64,000 nt of DNA from assembly GCA_942490885.1 (NCBI GenBank), contig CALNYT010000002.1:868001-932000 (forward strand), in the 5' to 3' direction. The DNA is from Oceanirhabdus sp942490885. Its GTDB lineage: Bacteria > Bacillota > Clostridia > Clostridiales > Clostridiaceae. Below, one piece after another: positions 1 to 9,484 of this stretch. The notes under the pieces are model-generated. The model ran no database searches and was not told the DNA's origin. It saw only the letters and a list, made by a program, of their open reading frames with translations. The first letter of the stretch is position 1, and every line of letters starts with the position of its first letter. The position numbers and the translations under genes are program-made.

Positions 1-467
1 TAAAATACAGGAATCAGATAAGGGAAAGTATGGCGGGACTAGGACTGAAGAAATAGAGGTTGAGAAGAATGATGAATTTATTACTTTTAAAAGAGAGGAT
101 TTTACTGAAACTACGCCTAATGAGCATTTGGTAACGTTCAAAGGGATTGCATATTTTAGAAGTGATTTAACTGGTGAGGAGCGGGAAGTTGAGTTAACTA
201 AAACCATTAAGATAACTATTGAAGACAGGGATGAGTCGGCAAAGAGAATAAATGTTAAGCATTTTGAAAAGGATGCAGAGGATGGTAGTACCAGTTTGTT
301 GGGGGAGTCTAATACAAGAAGCAACAACGCAGGCAGATGGAACTGCTTCAGCAGCAGAAACAACTCATCCACTTCCAACTATAGAATACGACCTTGAAAC
401 ACCTATAGATGTTAAATATCCATTGAATGAAATTAGAGTTATAGGATATTTCTCTTCGAGAAATTAA
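1..467 (+). pseudogene. Y0: 3' end of an alpha-type secreted Y gene, truncated and frameshifted
   Basis: This is the tail of a gene whose start lies left of the window. Its sequence matches the last ~470 bases of Y1 (3231-4545) at an offset of 4078 bases. A few substitutions occur up to about 190, and the match looks perfect after that. The original frame runs into a stop at 395-397. The neighbouring frame carries a sensible Ala/Thr/Pro-rich tail ending in the residues GYFSSRN at 467. The break falls at a run of five G near 300, the same place as in Y1. The final residues are contributed by repeat block R. No function is recognised. The gene is inferred to be a secreted partner protein, by analogy with Y1. 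Confidence 0.6.
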
Positions 468-700
468 AAATATTAGGAGGAATTTGGTACGTACTGTTGT
501 GGTGGTATATGGTTTTGCAAACTAAGTGGATAGTGGATCTAGGCAGGACTCTAACGAGGCCCTTGTATTTTAAGGATATCTGTAATTCACATAGCGTGTA
601 GTTATTGGTTAAGATTTGAGAAATGCTGAGGATATAGTACATAAATAAGATATTGAATTGCACGGGACTATCGCTCGGAAAGGCGGGGTGTAGTGATTTA
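424..700 (+). repeat. R block, copy 1 (conserved intercassette element)
   Basis: This is the first of three copies of a conserved non-coding block (others near 4502 and 6973). It begins with the hairpin ATTTCTC-TTC-GAGAAAT. It continues through a G-rich segment and ends near a CACGGGACT...GGGGTGTAGTGA core that can form a short stem. It supplies the last codons and stop of the upstream Y gene and leads into the X1 leader. A 74-codon minus-strand frame inside it is not kept in copy 3, so I read the block as structured DNA or RNA, not a gene. Identity unknown. Confidence 0.6.
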
Positions 701-1169
701 AAGAATAAAAAATAAAAAATAAAAAAGAATTAATAATATTGAAAACTTGCATCCTTTTTTAGGGTGATATAAATTCTTTTCAAAAGATAAATACACCTAT
801 AGAAAGGACAAGCTTAATATAGATAAAGTATTAAACCCAAGAGTTCATGTGGAAAGTACCATAGAACTTTTGAAATACCAAAATAATGGAGGGATAAAAT
901 CATGAAAAGATTAAGAGTATTAGTTTTAAGTCTAAGTATATTGCTGGGAAGTACCATGTGTGCATCAGCAATTACTGAAGCTAAAGAAGGAAATAAAATA
1001 AAGAATGAAAGTAAATTATCAAAGGATTCGGTAGTAGAAAATATAAAGGCAAGTGGTCCAATAATCATTGAATTTGAAGAGAAAATTAATACAAAGGATA
1101 AGAATTGCGTTTTTGTATATGAAAAAAAGAGTGAAAAGAATATATAGAGATTCCAGTATAAAACTATAT

Positions 1170-1745
1170 TTAAACCAAGAAACTTTTACCATTAGTTAGT
1201 GAATTAATTTCGTCTTTATTAGAATTAAATTCGGTATATATATCAAAAATATCTGCTTGAAGTTCTTCTATGCAGCATCTCGCAGAAGGTCTGAACAAAA
1301 GAGCTTTTAACCTATTCCATAGATTTTCTTGCGGATTCATATCTGGAGAATATCTAGGTAAATTAATAGTAATCAAACGCTCTGCATTTAATTCAAGAAA
1401 TTCAGTGATTAATTTGCTAGTATGAGTTCGTGCATTATCCCATACTAAGTATACCTTTTTGAATGGATTTATTTCTAATACATGTTCAAGAAAATCTTTA
1501 ATTTCAACGGAGGTTATTGATTTTTCTGATGGATAGATATCTATTATGGTATCAAAATTCTTAGTTACTTCGGTAGCACCAACTGCATTAATCCCTTTAT
1601 GCGTAGCATTGTGCTCCAATATAGGGGATACTCCTACTGGGCTCCAAAGTCGCCTATTACTAGATTCAACTCTAATATAGGTTTCATCTTGAGCATAAAG
1701 AACACAATCGTCAGATGATTCTATAATAGGTAGTATTTCTGACAT
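1170..1745 (-). CDS. IS630-family transposase, DDE catalytic part (orfB)
   Basis: 191 residues carrying the catalytic triad of the IS630/Tc1-mariner DDE fold: YAQDET near residue 20, VWDNARTH near 105 and YSPDMNPQENLWNRLK near 140. It overlaps the 3' end of orfA. The join lies at a run of eight A (minus strand, 1745-1752). Losing one A there would fuse the two frames into one protein, so slippage of transcription or a +1 (or -2) shift is the likely expression route. On its own the ATG lies inside the slippery run. Confidence 0.85.
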   Translation of the reverse strand: MSEILPIIESSDDCVLYAQDETYIRVESSNRRLWSPVGVSPILEHNATHKGINAVGATEVTKNFDTIIDIYPSEKSITSVEIKDFLEHVLEINPFKKVYLVWDNARTHTSKLITEFLELNAERLITINLPRYSPDMNPQENLWNRLKALLFRPSARCCIEELQADIFDIYTEFNSNKDEINSLTNGKSFLV

Positions 1746-2247
1746 TTTTTTTAAACCTTTCTTGCTCAGTTTGTATAGCTTTAGTTGGTTTAGGCTGTGC
1801 TCTTTTATAGCTCAAATTATTTTTTTTAAGAATATCATGAATAGTAGATTTAGAAAAAGATTCACCATAATTATTTAATATATATTGACTCAAGAGGACG
1901 CAAGTCCACGTGTGCGCAACAAACCCATGATCTGATGGAGATGAATGTAAAACAGTATCGATTAAATCTGTTTCCATTTCAGTTGTGAATTTTGATTCAC
2001 GACCACCTCTATTATCTTTCAAAGTTTCTGAACCAAGTTTGTTCCATTTATCTATATGAGTATTAATAGTAGCGTTAGTAACCTTATTCATAGTCATGAT
2101 ATCCTTAGGAGAATATCCTTGATATCTCATGATTACGGTAGTTAATAAGCTCCTTACATACTTACTTGAGTTATTATTTTTGATATCTATTAATTCATCT
2201 AGTGTATATCCATGTAATGTTGAAATTTGTTTGGATTTTCTTCCCAT
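1711..2247 (-). CDS. IS630-family transposase, helix-turn-helix part (orfA)
   Basis: About 178 residues with a winged-helix/HTH N-terminus typical of IS630 transposases (segment GYSPKDIMTMNKVTNATINTH, a recognition-helix pattern). The chosen ATG at 2247 sits seven bases after AAAGGAG; a GTG at 2265 is an in-frame alternative. The frame ends 35 bases after entering orfB, consistent with a two-frame IS whose full transposase needs slippage at the A8 tract. Confidence 0.8.
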   Translation of the reverse strand: MGRKSKQISTLHGYTLDELIDIKNNNSSKYVRSLLTTVIMRYQGYSPKDIMTMNKVTNATINTHIDKWNKLGSETLKDNRGGRESKFTTEMETDLIDTVLHSSPSDHGFVAHTWTCVLLSQYILNNYGESFSKSTIHDILKKNNLSYKRAQPKPTKAIQTEQERFKKNVRNTTYYRII

Positions 2248-3230
2248 AGTTTTTCTCCTTTGCACAGTACTCCGTACTATAAGGATTTGGAGAAAAAAGT
2301 TTTTTATTCAGTATAAATATAGTTTAATTCTGGAATCTCTATAGATGTTAATATAAGTTTTAGTGAAAATGAAAAAGAACTTATAATAACACCTAAAGCT
2401 GATTTGAAAAATGAGACTGAATATATAGTATATATAATAAATCTTAAATACAAAGATAGCAATAAATCTGTGTTTGATATGTATAGTTTTAAAACAGAGA
2501 AATACGTTGAGAAAAAAGAAGAAAATAAAGATGTTGTGGTTAAAGAAAAAAGTAATGATGACATATTCTATCAGCCAGGAATTGAGAAATATCTTCTAAA
2601 AGAATGTATTGATGTAGAAGATGGGATTGTTTATGTTAGCCAGGAGTCTTCATTAAAAGATGTAGTAAGACATTACAAACCAGAAAGTGAATATATAGAG
2701 GATATAAATACTCCAATATATAATCTTTTAACATCAAGACTTCAGGATAATGAGAGAGGAAATTTCACTAGAGCAGTATATGTAACAGATGAAACTAAAT
2801 ATTCATGTGTATATATATCAATAACAGAATCTCACATATCAAGATATCCCTTATATGGATTTATTTTAGAAGAAAAAAATATGATTAAAGATGTTAATCC
2901 ATATGAAGCTCCAATAAGGATGATAGTTAATAGGATTGGAGACAGTAATAGTGAAAATGCATTAGCTGATGAATACTATATAAATAGATTAGAAAAGGAT
3001 TTAAAGGTTTTATATGGTGAGGTAGGTAGTAAAATATGTGAGTTTATAGTGGATGAGTATAATTATAGATATAAAATACTTAAAGAATATATGGAAGGTA
3101 AGCGTGATAAAGACTCATTACCATTTATACATAATAAGAAATTTGAAAATACAAAAATATATTCTAAATTATCGGTGACTAATGATTTATATTTTTATTT
3201 TGAAGAAGAAAATGAAGGTGATAATGAGTA

Positions 3231-4545
3231 ATGACTAGGAAATATTATTCAAGATTAACTAGAATATTAATTTTTATACTTTTATTTTCGTATATACCTT
3301 TAAACATTAATGCTGACGTACCGGAAGCGGTTTATAAATCAGATGATTATATAAAGTGGATAAATAATATAGTTATTAAATCTGATTATCCAGAAACAAA
3401 TGTATTAAATTTACATGCAAATAAGAAGATATATGATGCGGATAAGGATGAAAATAAGGCTTTTAAAATTGTATATGGTATTCCAGAAGATGTAAGTAAT
3501 AATGAGAAAGACGCTAAAGGAGAATGGCGTTATCTTGGGTTTGATATGAAGGGTACTATAGTATCAAATGAGGATTTTACTAATGATCGTGAAATCGGTG
3601 AGGATGAAAAGTTTACAGAGTGGATATTTAAGGACAATGTTACTGGAGCTCAAGGTTCATGGAATGGGGCTAAGATGAATTTCAAGCCAGAGATAATAGA
3701 GTACAATAAGAAAGTAGAATGGTTGAAAGAGGGTAAAAAAACAGGGTTATCTGTAAATTTTAAAAATTTAAATGATGAGAATAAAGTTCTTCTGCTTGGT
3801 GTAGCAACATTTCTCACAGAAGGTTCTGTAAGGATTGAGCATGATGTAAACGGAAGTATATATTATTCAACATTTACCATACCGGCAATGGCAAAGTTGG
3901 CTGGTGAAATAGTTTCAGAAGATGGGACTATAGGAGCTGCTGAGGATTCTGTGGATATACCGTTAGGAAGTAAAGCGTACTTTAATGATAATGATTATCT
4001 TAAAGCGAATAAGGACTTGATAAGTGAATTAAGAGTCCATGTAACTGAGTATAGGATTGATTCTAGTACTATTTATACTAAAATACAGGAATCAGATAAG
4101 GGAAAGTATGGCGGGACTAGGACTGAAGAAATAGAAGTAGAGAAGAATGATGAGTTTATTACTTTTAAAAGAGCGGATTTTACTGAAACTACTCCTAATG
4201 AGCATTTGGTAACGTTCAAAGGGATTGCATATTTTAGAAGTGATTTAACTGGTGAGGATCAGGAGTTAGAGTTAACTAAAACCATTAAGATAACTATTGA
4301 AGACAGGGATGAGTCGGCAAAGAGAATAAATGTTAAGCATTTTGAAAAGGATGCAGAGGATGGTAGTACCAGTTTGTTGGGGGAGTCTAATACAAGAAGC
4401 AACAACGCAGGCAGATGGAACTGCTTCAGCAGCAGAAACAACTCATCCACTTCCAACTATAGAATACGACCTTGAAACACCTATAGATGTTAAATATCCA
4501 TTGAATGAAATTAGAGTTATAGGATATTTCTCTTCGAGAAATTAA
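3231..4545 (+). pseudogene. Y1: alpha-type secreted protein, frameshifted near its end
   Basis: Starts at the ATG overlapping the X1 stop. Residues 1-28 form a signal peptide ending NINA before DVPEAV. The rest is a mixed beta-rich polypeptide of unknown family with no catalytic motif I recognise. The original frame stops at 4475. The next frame (from about 4378) carries the natural-looking Ala/Thr/Pro-rich tail and ends at 4545 inside block R. The switch maps to GGGGG at about 4378-4382; four Gs instead of five would give one 438-residue protein. Y0 has the same lesion, so it predates the duplication or is a slippage site. Function unknown. Confidence 0.65.
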
Positions 4546-4778
4546 AAATATTAGGAGGAATTTGGTACGTACTGTTGTGGTGGTATATGGTTTTGCAAAC
4601 TAAGTGGATAGTGGATCTAGGCAGGACTCTAACGAGGCCCTTGTATTTTAAGGATATCTGTAATTCACATAGCGTGTAGTTATTGGTTAAGATTTGAGAA
4701 ATGCTGAGGATATAGTACATAAATAAGATATTGAATTGCACGGGACTATCGCTCGGAAAGGCGGGGTGTAGTGATTTA
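4502..4778 (+). repeat. R block, copy 2
   Basis: Looks identical to copy 1 over the whole block. It ends the Y1 frame with the GYFSSRN tail and passes into the X2 leader (4780-4979), which also matches the X1 leader exactly. No promoter could be assigned with confidence; a TTGCAT and a TATAAA lie about 15 bases apart around 4825-4850. Confidence 0.6.
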
Positions 4779-4979
4779 AAGAATAAAAAATAAAAAATAA
4801 AAAAGAATTAATAATATTGAAAACTTGCATCCTTTTTTAGGGTGATATAAATTCTTTTCAAAAGATAAATACACCTATAGAAAGGACAAGCTTAATATAG
4901 ATAAAGTATTAAACCCAAGAGTTCATGTGGAAAGTACCATAGAACTTTTGAAATACCAAAATAATGGAGGGATAAAATC

Positions 4980-6308
4980 ATGAAAAGATTAAGAGTATTA
5001 GTTTTAAGTCTAAGTATATTGCTGGGAAGTACCATGTGTGCATCAGCAATTACTGAAGCTAAAGAAGGAAATAAAATAAAGAATGAAAGTAAATTATCAA
5101 AGGATTCGGTAGTAGAAAATATAAAGGCAAGTGGTCCAATAATCATTGAATTTGAAGAGAAAATTAATACAAAGGATAAGAATTGCGTTTTTGTATATGA
5201 AAAAAAGAGTGAAAAGAATATAGATGTTAATATAAGTTTTGGTGAGAATGAAAAAGAACTGATAATAACACCTAAAGATGATTTGAAAAATGAGACTGAA
5301 TATATAGTGTATATAATTAATCTTAAATACAAGGATAACAACCAATCTATGTTTGATATGTATAGTTTTAAAACAGAGAAATATGTTGAGAAAAAAGAAG
5401 AAGATAAAGATGTTGTAATTAAAGAAAAAGAAGAGGATAAAGCAAAGGAGCCACAAGTAGAAAAGAAAGTAGAAGTAGAAAAAAAGGTAGAGGTAAAAAA
5501 GAAGCCAGCATCCTTACTTGAGCAAGTAAGAGAATTAGCAAAAGAAATAAATGAGCTTCCGGCACAATTTGAAGGAGTAGGGTATGATTTCAGATTAAAT
5601 GAAGAAAGGGTAAAAAAATATCCAGAATCATTTAAAAAGAAATTTCCTTTAGAAGAGGACTGGATATGGATATCAGATAAAATGCCTAAAGAATTATATG
5701 AGTATCCTTATATGAAGCAACTTGATTGGAATTTTAATACGAATAAAAAGTTATATAATTTCGAACCATCTTCAACATCTTATGCTATGCCGGGAAAATA
5801 TAGAATCGAAAACACATATATTCCCTTAGCAAAAGGGTACTTTGAGAACAAATATACTTATGATTACAGAAAACAAGAAGAGAATATGTGGAATGTACTT
5901 CCATACACAAAATCAGGATGCCCTATGGGGTATGATCAAAAGGAAGGAAAAGAACTCTTTCCTGATGATGTATACAAGATATATTTAAACAAATTTAAAG
6001 ATGAAAAGATTGTAAGCACAGCGGAATTTATAACAGATGATTCATTGGTGTATATAAATAGAGCTGAATATGTTATTAGAGGGGTTTTAAGAATTAAATA
6101 TATTGAGGGAACATCTCAGGAGTTTTTGAATAAATATAAGTTAAAAAAAGATACTTGGTATGAGATTGATAAAGAGGTGGCTTTTGCTAATATGAGTGAG
6201 GATACGAAAATGTGGAATAGATGGGTTAGTAAGTCCGTATATAGTATGTTAGAAGAGTATACTCTGAGCAGTATAAGAATGAGTGATGTACAAGTTAAGG
6301 AAGAGTAG
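4980..6308 (+). CDS. X2: secreted Ig-like protein with variable C-terminal domain
   Basis: 442 residues; ATG preceded by GGAGGG. Residues 1-23 are a signal peptide (cleavage after CASA). About 45-125 form an Ig-like domain of the SbsA/Big_5 type, with the ELIITPKDDL and EYIVYI strand motifs. About 128-172 are a charged Glu/Lys linker made of near-repeats of VEKKVEV. About 173-442 form a compact C-terminal domain with conserved WISDKMPKELYEYPYM, SSTSYAMPGKYRIENTYIPL and WNRWVSKSVY. Only X3 shares this C-terminal domain. No enzymatic motif was recognised. Y2 follows after 4 bases, so the two are probably one operon. Likely secreted or wall-associated; function unknown. Confidence 0.85.
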   Translation: MKRLRVLVLSLSILLGSTMCASAITEAKEGNKIKNESKLSKDSVVENIKASGPIIIEFEEKINTKDKNCVFVYEKKSEKNIDVNISFGENEKELIITPKDDLKNETEYIVYIINLKYKDNNQSMFDMYSFKTEKYVEKKEEDKDVVIKEKEEDKAKEPQVEKKVEVEKKVEVKKKPASLLEQVRELAKEINELPAQFEGVGYDFRLNEERVKKYPESFKKKFPLEEDWIWISDKMPKELYEYPYMKQLDWNFNTNKKLYNFEPSSTSYAMPGKYRIENTYIPLAKGYFENKYTYDYRKQEENMWNVLPYTKSGCPMGYDQKEGKELFPDDVYKIYLNKFKDEKIVSTAEFITDDSLVYINRAEYVIRGVLRIKYIEGTSQEFLNKYKLKKDTWYEIDKEVAFANMSEDTKMWNRWVSKSVYSMLEEYTLSSIRMSDVQVKEE

Positions 6309-6312
6309 TATT

Positions 6313-7035
6313 ATGCTAAAGAATAGTAAAATACCTATAAATAAGATACTTTTCTATATTGTTATTTTATTGAACTGCTCAGTATTTTCAGATGTATTAG
6401 CTGTAAATGTTGATATAACTAAGAGACCAGAGTATAAAGAAGATTCAGGGATGGTTGAATATATCGCTGTTTCTGTTAAAGCATCAAATGATATTAGATT
6501 TAGAACAATAGGATGGTATCCATATATAAAAATTAATGGAAGACATTATGGGGCGATAGCAGAAAGTAATCAAAGGCCTGTGGAGGCTGAGGAGTTTCTT
6601 GATATCACAACCAAAATATTAGAACCAGGGCAAACTGCAACTTTTTTTGAAATGCCTCTGACTGAAACTAAAGATAGTATGATAGAGGTCATTAAGCATG
6701 CTTATTCAGTAAATAATGGGGGATATAATAGACAGGTGTTTGATGATATAGAGAATGTGTTTTTTCAAGGAAAGACTATATATTTAAATGCATGTATTGT
6801 AGTAAAACATGATGAAGATTTACTGGGTGGATTTCGGAGAGAACAGATTAATTGGAATCCTGGTAAGGACTCTGCGGAATTTACAAAAGAAGAAGGGAAG
6901 TCTGGTAAGTATCATATCATTAAGTCAACCGGACAAGTTGCTTTTAAAAAAGAGACTGCTATGTATCATTTTATTAGAGTTGAGAATTTAGAGTGGAGAG
7001 TTGAGAATGATGGATATTTCTCTACGAGAAATTAA
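6313..7035 (+). pseudogene. Y2: beta-type secreted protein truncated by block R
   Basis: The ATG at 6313 follows GGAAGAG; a signal peptide occupies residues 1-30 (ending DVLA). The first ~220 residues parallel Y3, including ASNDIRFRTIGWYPYIKING and ENVFFQGKTIYLNACI. After the codons for KKETAMYH (about 6971) homology to Y3 stops. The frame then runs through an AGAGTTGAGAAT-like low-complexity stretch into block R and ends with GYFSTRN. Y3 continues for about 700 further residues, so Y2 has lost most of its length. It may still yield a 240-residue product. Function unknown. Confidence 0.7.
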
Positions 7036-7262
7036 AATTATTAGGTAGCATTTGATACCTACTGTTGTGGGAGTATATAGTTTTGTAAGTTAAGTGGAGA
7101 GTGCATATAGGCAGAACTCTAACGAGGCCTCTGTATTTTAAGGATATTTATAATTCACATAGTGTGTAATTATTGGTTAAGATTTAGGAAATACTGAGGA
7201 GATATTACATAATAAGTTTTAGATTGCACGGGACTAGCGCCCTGAAAGACGGGGTGTGGTGA
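6973..7262 (+). repeat. R block, copy 3 (diverged)
   Basis: Shares with copies 1 and 2 the ATTTCTC-TAC-GAGAAAT hairpin, the ACTCTAACGAGGC segment and the GCACGGGACT...GGGGTGT core, with scattered substitutions. In the core stem a C-G pair here corresponds to a U-G pair in copies 1 and 2, so pairing is kept. The left boundary is sharp against the intact relative Y3, where homology ends at about 6971. This makes the block look like an inserted or recombined unit. Confidence 0.55.
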
Positions 7263-7421
7263 TTTAAAGAAATGAAAATAAATAAGAATTAATAATATTG
7301 AAAACTTGCATCCTTTTTATGGTGATATATTTTACTTTTGAAGTTAGGTAACACTTCTAGAATGGACAAGCTTTACATAGATAACGTATTAAAATCAAGG
7401 GGTCACGTGGAAAGTACCATA

Positions 7422-7522
7422 TAGAGATTCTACCGTGAAATTTGATTTATACTTGTATCAAAATATCGATGGTTCTACGATTTTTGGACATGTATAAATC
7501 AATTATTGAACTGAGATATCTA
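7422..7522 (+). mobile_element. 101-bp MITE with IS630-like ends
   Basis: Starts TAGAGATTCTAC and ends GAGATATCTA, flanked by TA on both sides. The X1 and X2 leaders lack it at the homologous position (just after AAAGTACCATA), so it inserted into the X3 leader. Its length and inner sequence match the MITEs at 59734 and 62539. It sits 41 bases upstream of the X3 start and may alter X3 expression. Confidence 0.8.
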
Positions 7523-7563
7523 TAAAACTTTTGATAATACCAAAATAATGGAGGGATAAAATC

Positions 7564-8889
7564 ATGAAGAGATTAAGAGTATTGGTTTTAAGTGTAAGTA
7601 TATTGTTAGGAAGCACTATGTGTGCATCAGCAATTACTGAAGCTAAAGAAGGAAACATAATAAAGTATGAAGAGAGCAAAGAATCAAATAAAACTGTTCA
7701 AGAGAATGTAAAGGCAAGTGGTCCAATAATCATTGAATTTAAAGAGAAAATTGATACAAAGGATAAGAACTGCGTGTTTGTATATGAAAAAGAGAGTGAA
7801 AAGAATATAGAGGTCAATGTAAGTTTTGGTGAGAATGAAAAAGAACTTATAATAACACCTAAAGATGATTTGAAAAATGAGATTGAGTATATAGTGTATA
7901 TAATGAATCTTAAATATAAAGATAGCAATAAATATATGTTTGATATGTACAGCTTTAAAACAGAAAAATATGTTGAGAAAAAAGAAGAAGATAAAGAGGT
8001 TGTAATTAAAGAAAAAGAAGAGGATAAAGCAAAGAAGCCAGAGGTAGAAAAGAAAGTAGAAGTAGAAAAAAAGACAGAGGTGAAAAAGAAGCCAGCATCC
8101 TTACTTGAGCAAGTAAGAGAATTAGCAAAAGAAGTAAATAAGCTCCCAGCACAATTTGAAGGAGTGGGGTATGATTTTAGAATAGATGATGAGACAGTAA
8201 TAAAGTTTCCAGGTGCACTTGAAAGAAAGTTTCCAAAGAAAGAGGAGTGGATAAGGATATCAGATAAAATGCCTAAGGAATTATATGAATATCCTTATAT
8301 GAAACCAATTGATTGGAAGTTTTGGGATAATAAGAAATTGTATAATTTCGAACCATCTTCAACATCTTATGCTATGCCAGGAAAATATAGAATTGAGAAT
8401 ACGTACATCCCGTTAGCAAAAGGTTATTTGGAGAATAAATACACTTATGATTATAGAAAGCAAGAGGATAATATGAAGAATGTACTCCCTTATACAAAGT
8501 CAGGATGTCCTTTAGGGTATGATGAAAAGGAAAAAAAAGAACTCTTTCCAGATGATGTATACAAGATGTACTTAGGAAAATTTAAAAATGAAAAAATTGT
8601 TAGTATAGCTCAATTCATTACAGATGATTCATTGGTATATGTAAGTAGGGGAGAATATATTGTTAGAGGAATCTTGAAAATTAAATATATTGAAGGAACA
8701 TCAAATGAGTTTTTAAATAAGTATGGATTTAAAAAAGATACTTGGTATGAGATTGATAAAGAGGTTGCTTTTTCTAATATAAGTGAAGATACAAAAATGT
8801 GGAATAGATGGGTTAGTAAGTCTGTTTATACTATGTCAGCAGAGTATTCATTGAGTGGATTGAGGGAAAGTTTGGTAGAGGTGGAATAA
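7564..8889 (+). CDS. X3: secreted Ig-like protein, paralogue of X2
   Basis: 441 residues with the same plan as X2: signal peptide to residue 23, a spacer region different from X2 (KYEESKESNKTVQENV), Ig-like domain, Glu/Lys linker, and the same C-terminal domain family (SSTSYAMPGKYRIENTYIPL; WNRWVSKSVY). The start is fixed by GGAGGG and by alignment. Y3 follows after 10 bases. X2 and X3 differ by many substitutions throughout, so this is an older duplication than the one joining X1 and X2. Function unknown; probably exported and acting with Y3. Confidence 0.85.
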   Translation: MKRLRVLVLSVSILLGSTMCASAITEAKEGNIIKYEESKESNKTVQENVKASGPIIIEFKEKIDTKDKNCVFVYEKESEKNIEVNVSFGENEKELIITPKDDLKNEIEYIVYIMNLKYKDSNKYMFDMYSFKTEKYVEKKEEDKEVVIKEKEEDKAKKPEVEKKVEVEKKTEVKKKPASLLEQVRELAKEVNKLPAQFEGVGYDFRIDDETVIKFPGALERKFPKKEEWIRISDKMPKELYEYPYMKPIDWKFWDNKKLYNFEPSSTSYAMPGKYRIENTYIPLAKGYLENKYTYDYRKQEDNMKNVLPYTKSGCPLGYDEKEKKELFPDDVYKMYLGKFKNEKIVSIAQFITDDSLVYVSRGEYIVRGILKIKYIEGTSNEFLNKYGFKKDTWYEIDKEVAFSNISEDTKMWNRWVSKSVYTMSAEYSLSGLRESLVEVE

Positions 8890-9484
8890 GAGTTATATCA
8901 TGAAAAATAAAAAAAGTATTAGAAAGAGTATATGTATCTTTATTATTATTTTAAATTTTTCAATATTTTCAAATGTCTTAGCAGAAAAGCCGGATATAAC
9001 TAAAGAACCACGGTATATGGAGGATTCCGGATTAGTTGAATATATAGCTCTTTCAGTTAAAGCATCAAATGATATTAGATTTAGAACTATAGGGTGGTAT
9101 CCATATATAAAAATTAATGGGAGACATTATGGAGCAATAGCTAAGTGTGATCCTGAGGATCTTACTGCTGATGATTATCTTCTTAGGACAGGTAAAATAT
9201 TAGGGCAAGGGCAAGCGGCAACTTATTTCGAAATGCCTTTAACTGAAACTAAAGATAGTATGATTGAGGTTATTAAGCATGCTTATTCGGTAGATAATGG
9301 GGGATATAATAGACAGGTATTTGATGATATAGAGAATGTGTTTTTTCAAGGAAAGACTATATATTTAAATGCATGTATTACGGTTTATCATGATGGTTTA
9401 CTAGGTGGATTAAAGGAAGATACGATTGATTGGAATCCACCTGAGAATACTGCAGAGTTTACAAAAAAAGAGGCAGAATCTGGC

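Larger units (their letters stand above)
1145..2341 (-). mobile_element. IS630-family insertion sequence
   Basis: A 1197-bp element with terminal inverted repeats starting TAGAGATTCCAG (left) and its complement CTGGAATCTCTA (right), flanked by the TA dinucleotide on both sides, as expected of IS630/Tc1-mariner elements. Its two reading frames together encode a helix-turn-helix plus DDE transposase. The uninterrupted duplicate of the target at 5219-5224 defines the exact junctions. The same terminal sequence is found on several MITEs in this window (7422, 59734, 62539). Confidence 0.9.
902..3231 (+). pseudogene. X1: secreted Ig-like protein with variable C-terminus, split by an IS630 element
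   Basis: The ATG at 902 follows GGAGGG. The first part (902-1144) encodes a signal peptide cleaved after MCASA and the start of a bacterial Ig-like (SbsA/Big_5-like) domain. An IS630-family element at 1145-2341 interrupts it at a TA. The reading frame resumes at 2344 and runs to 3231. Removing the insertion restores a continuous protein whose first ~130 residues match X2 and X3. The C-terminal ~240 residues are unlike those of X2 and X3. The stop overlaps the Y1 start by one base (TAATG), suggesting translational coupling. Function unknown; likely a cell-surface or secreted protein. As it stands the gene is broken. Confidence 0.8.

Noticed and set aside
424..700. Block R as a group I intron or IStron
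   Set aside because: I could not identify the P, Q, R and S core elements or splice-site pairing, and no IS200/IS605 genes are attached.
439..4741. Identical 74-codon minus-strand frames inside R copies 1 and 2
   Set aside because: Copies 1 and 2 are identical DNA, so conservation is not informative, and the frame is not open in the diverged copy 3. No ribosome site.
5097..5456. Minus-strand frames over the X2 N-terminus
   Set aside because: Phe/Ile-rich shadows of an A-rich coding strand with no ribosome site.
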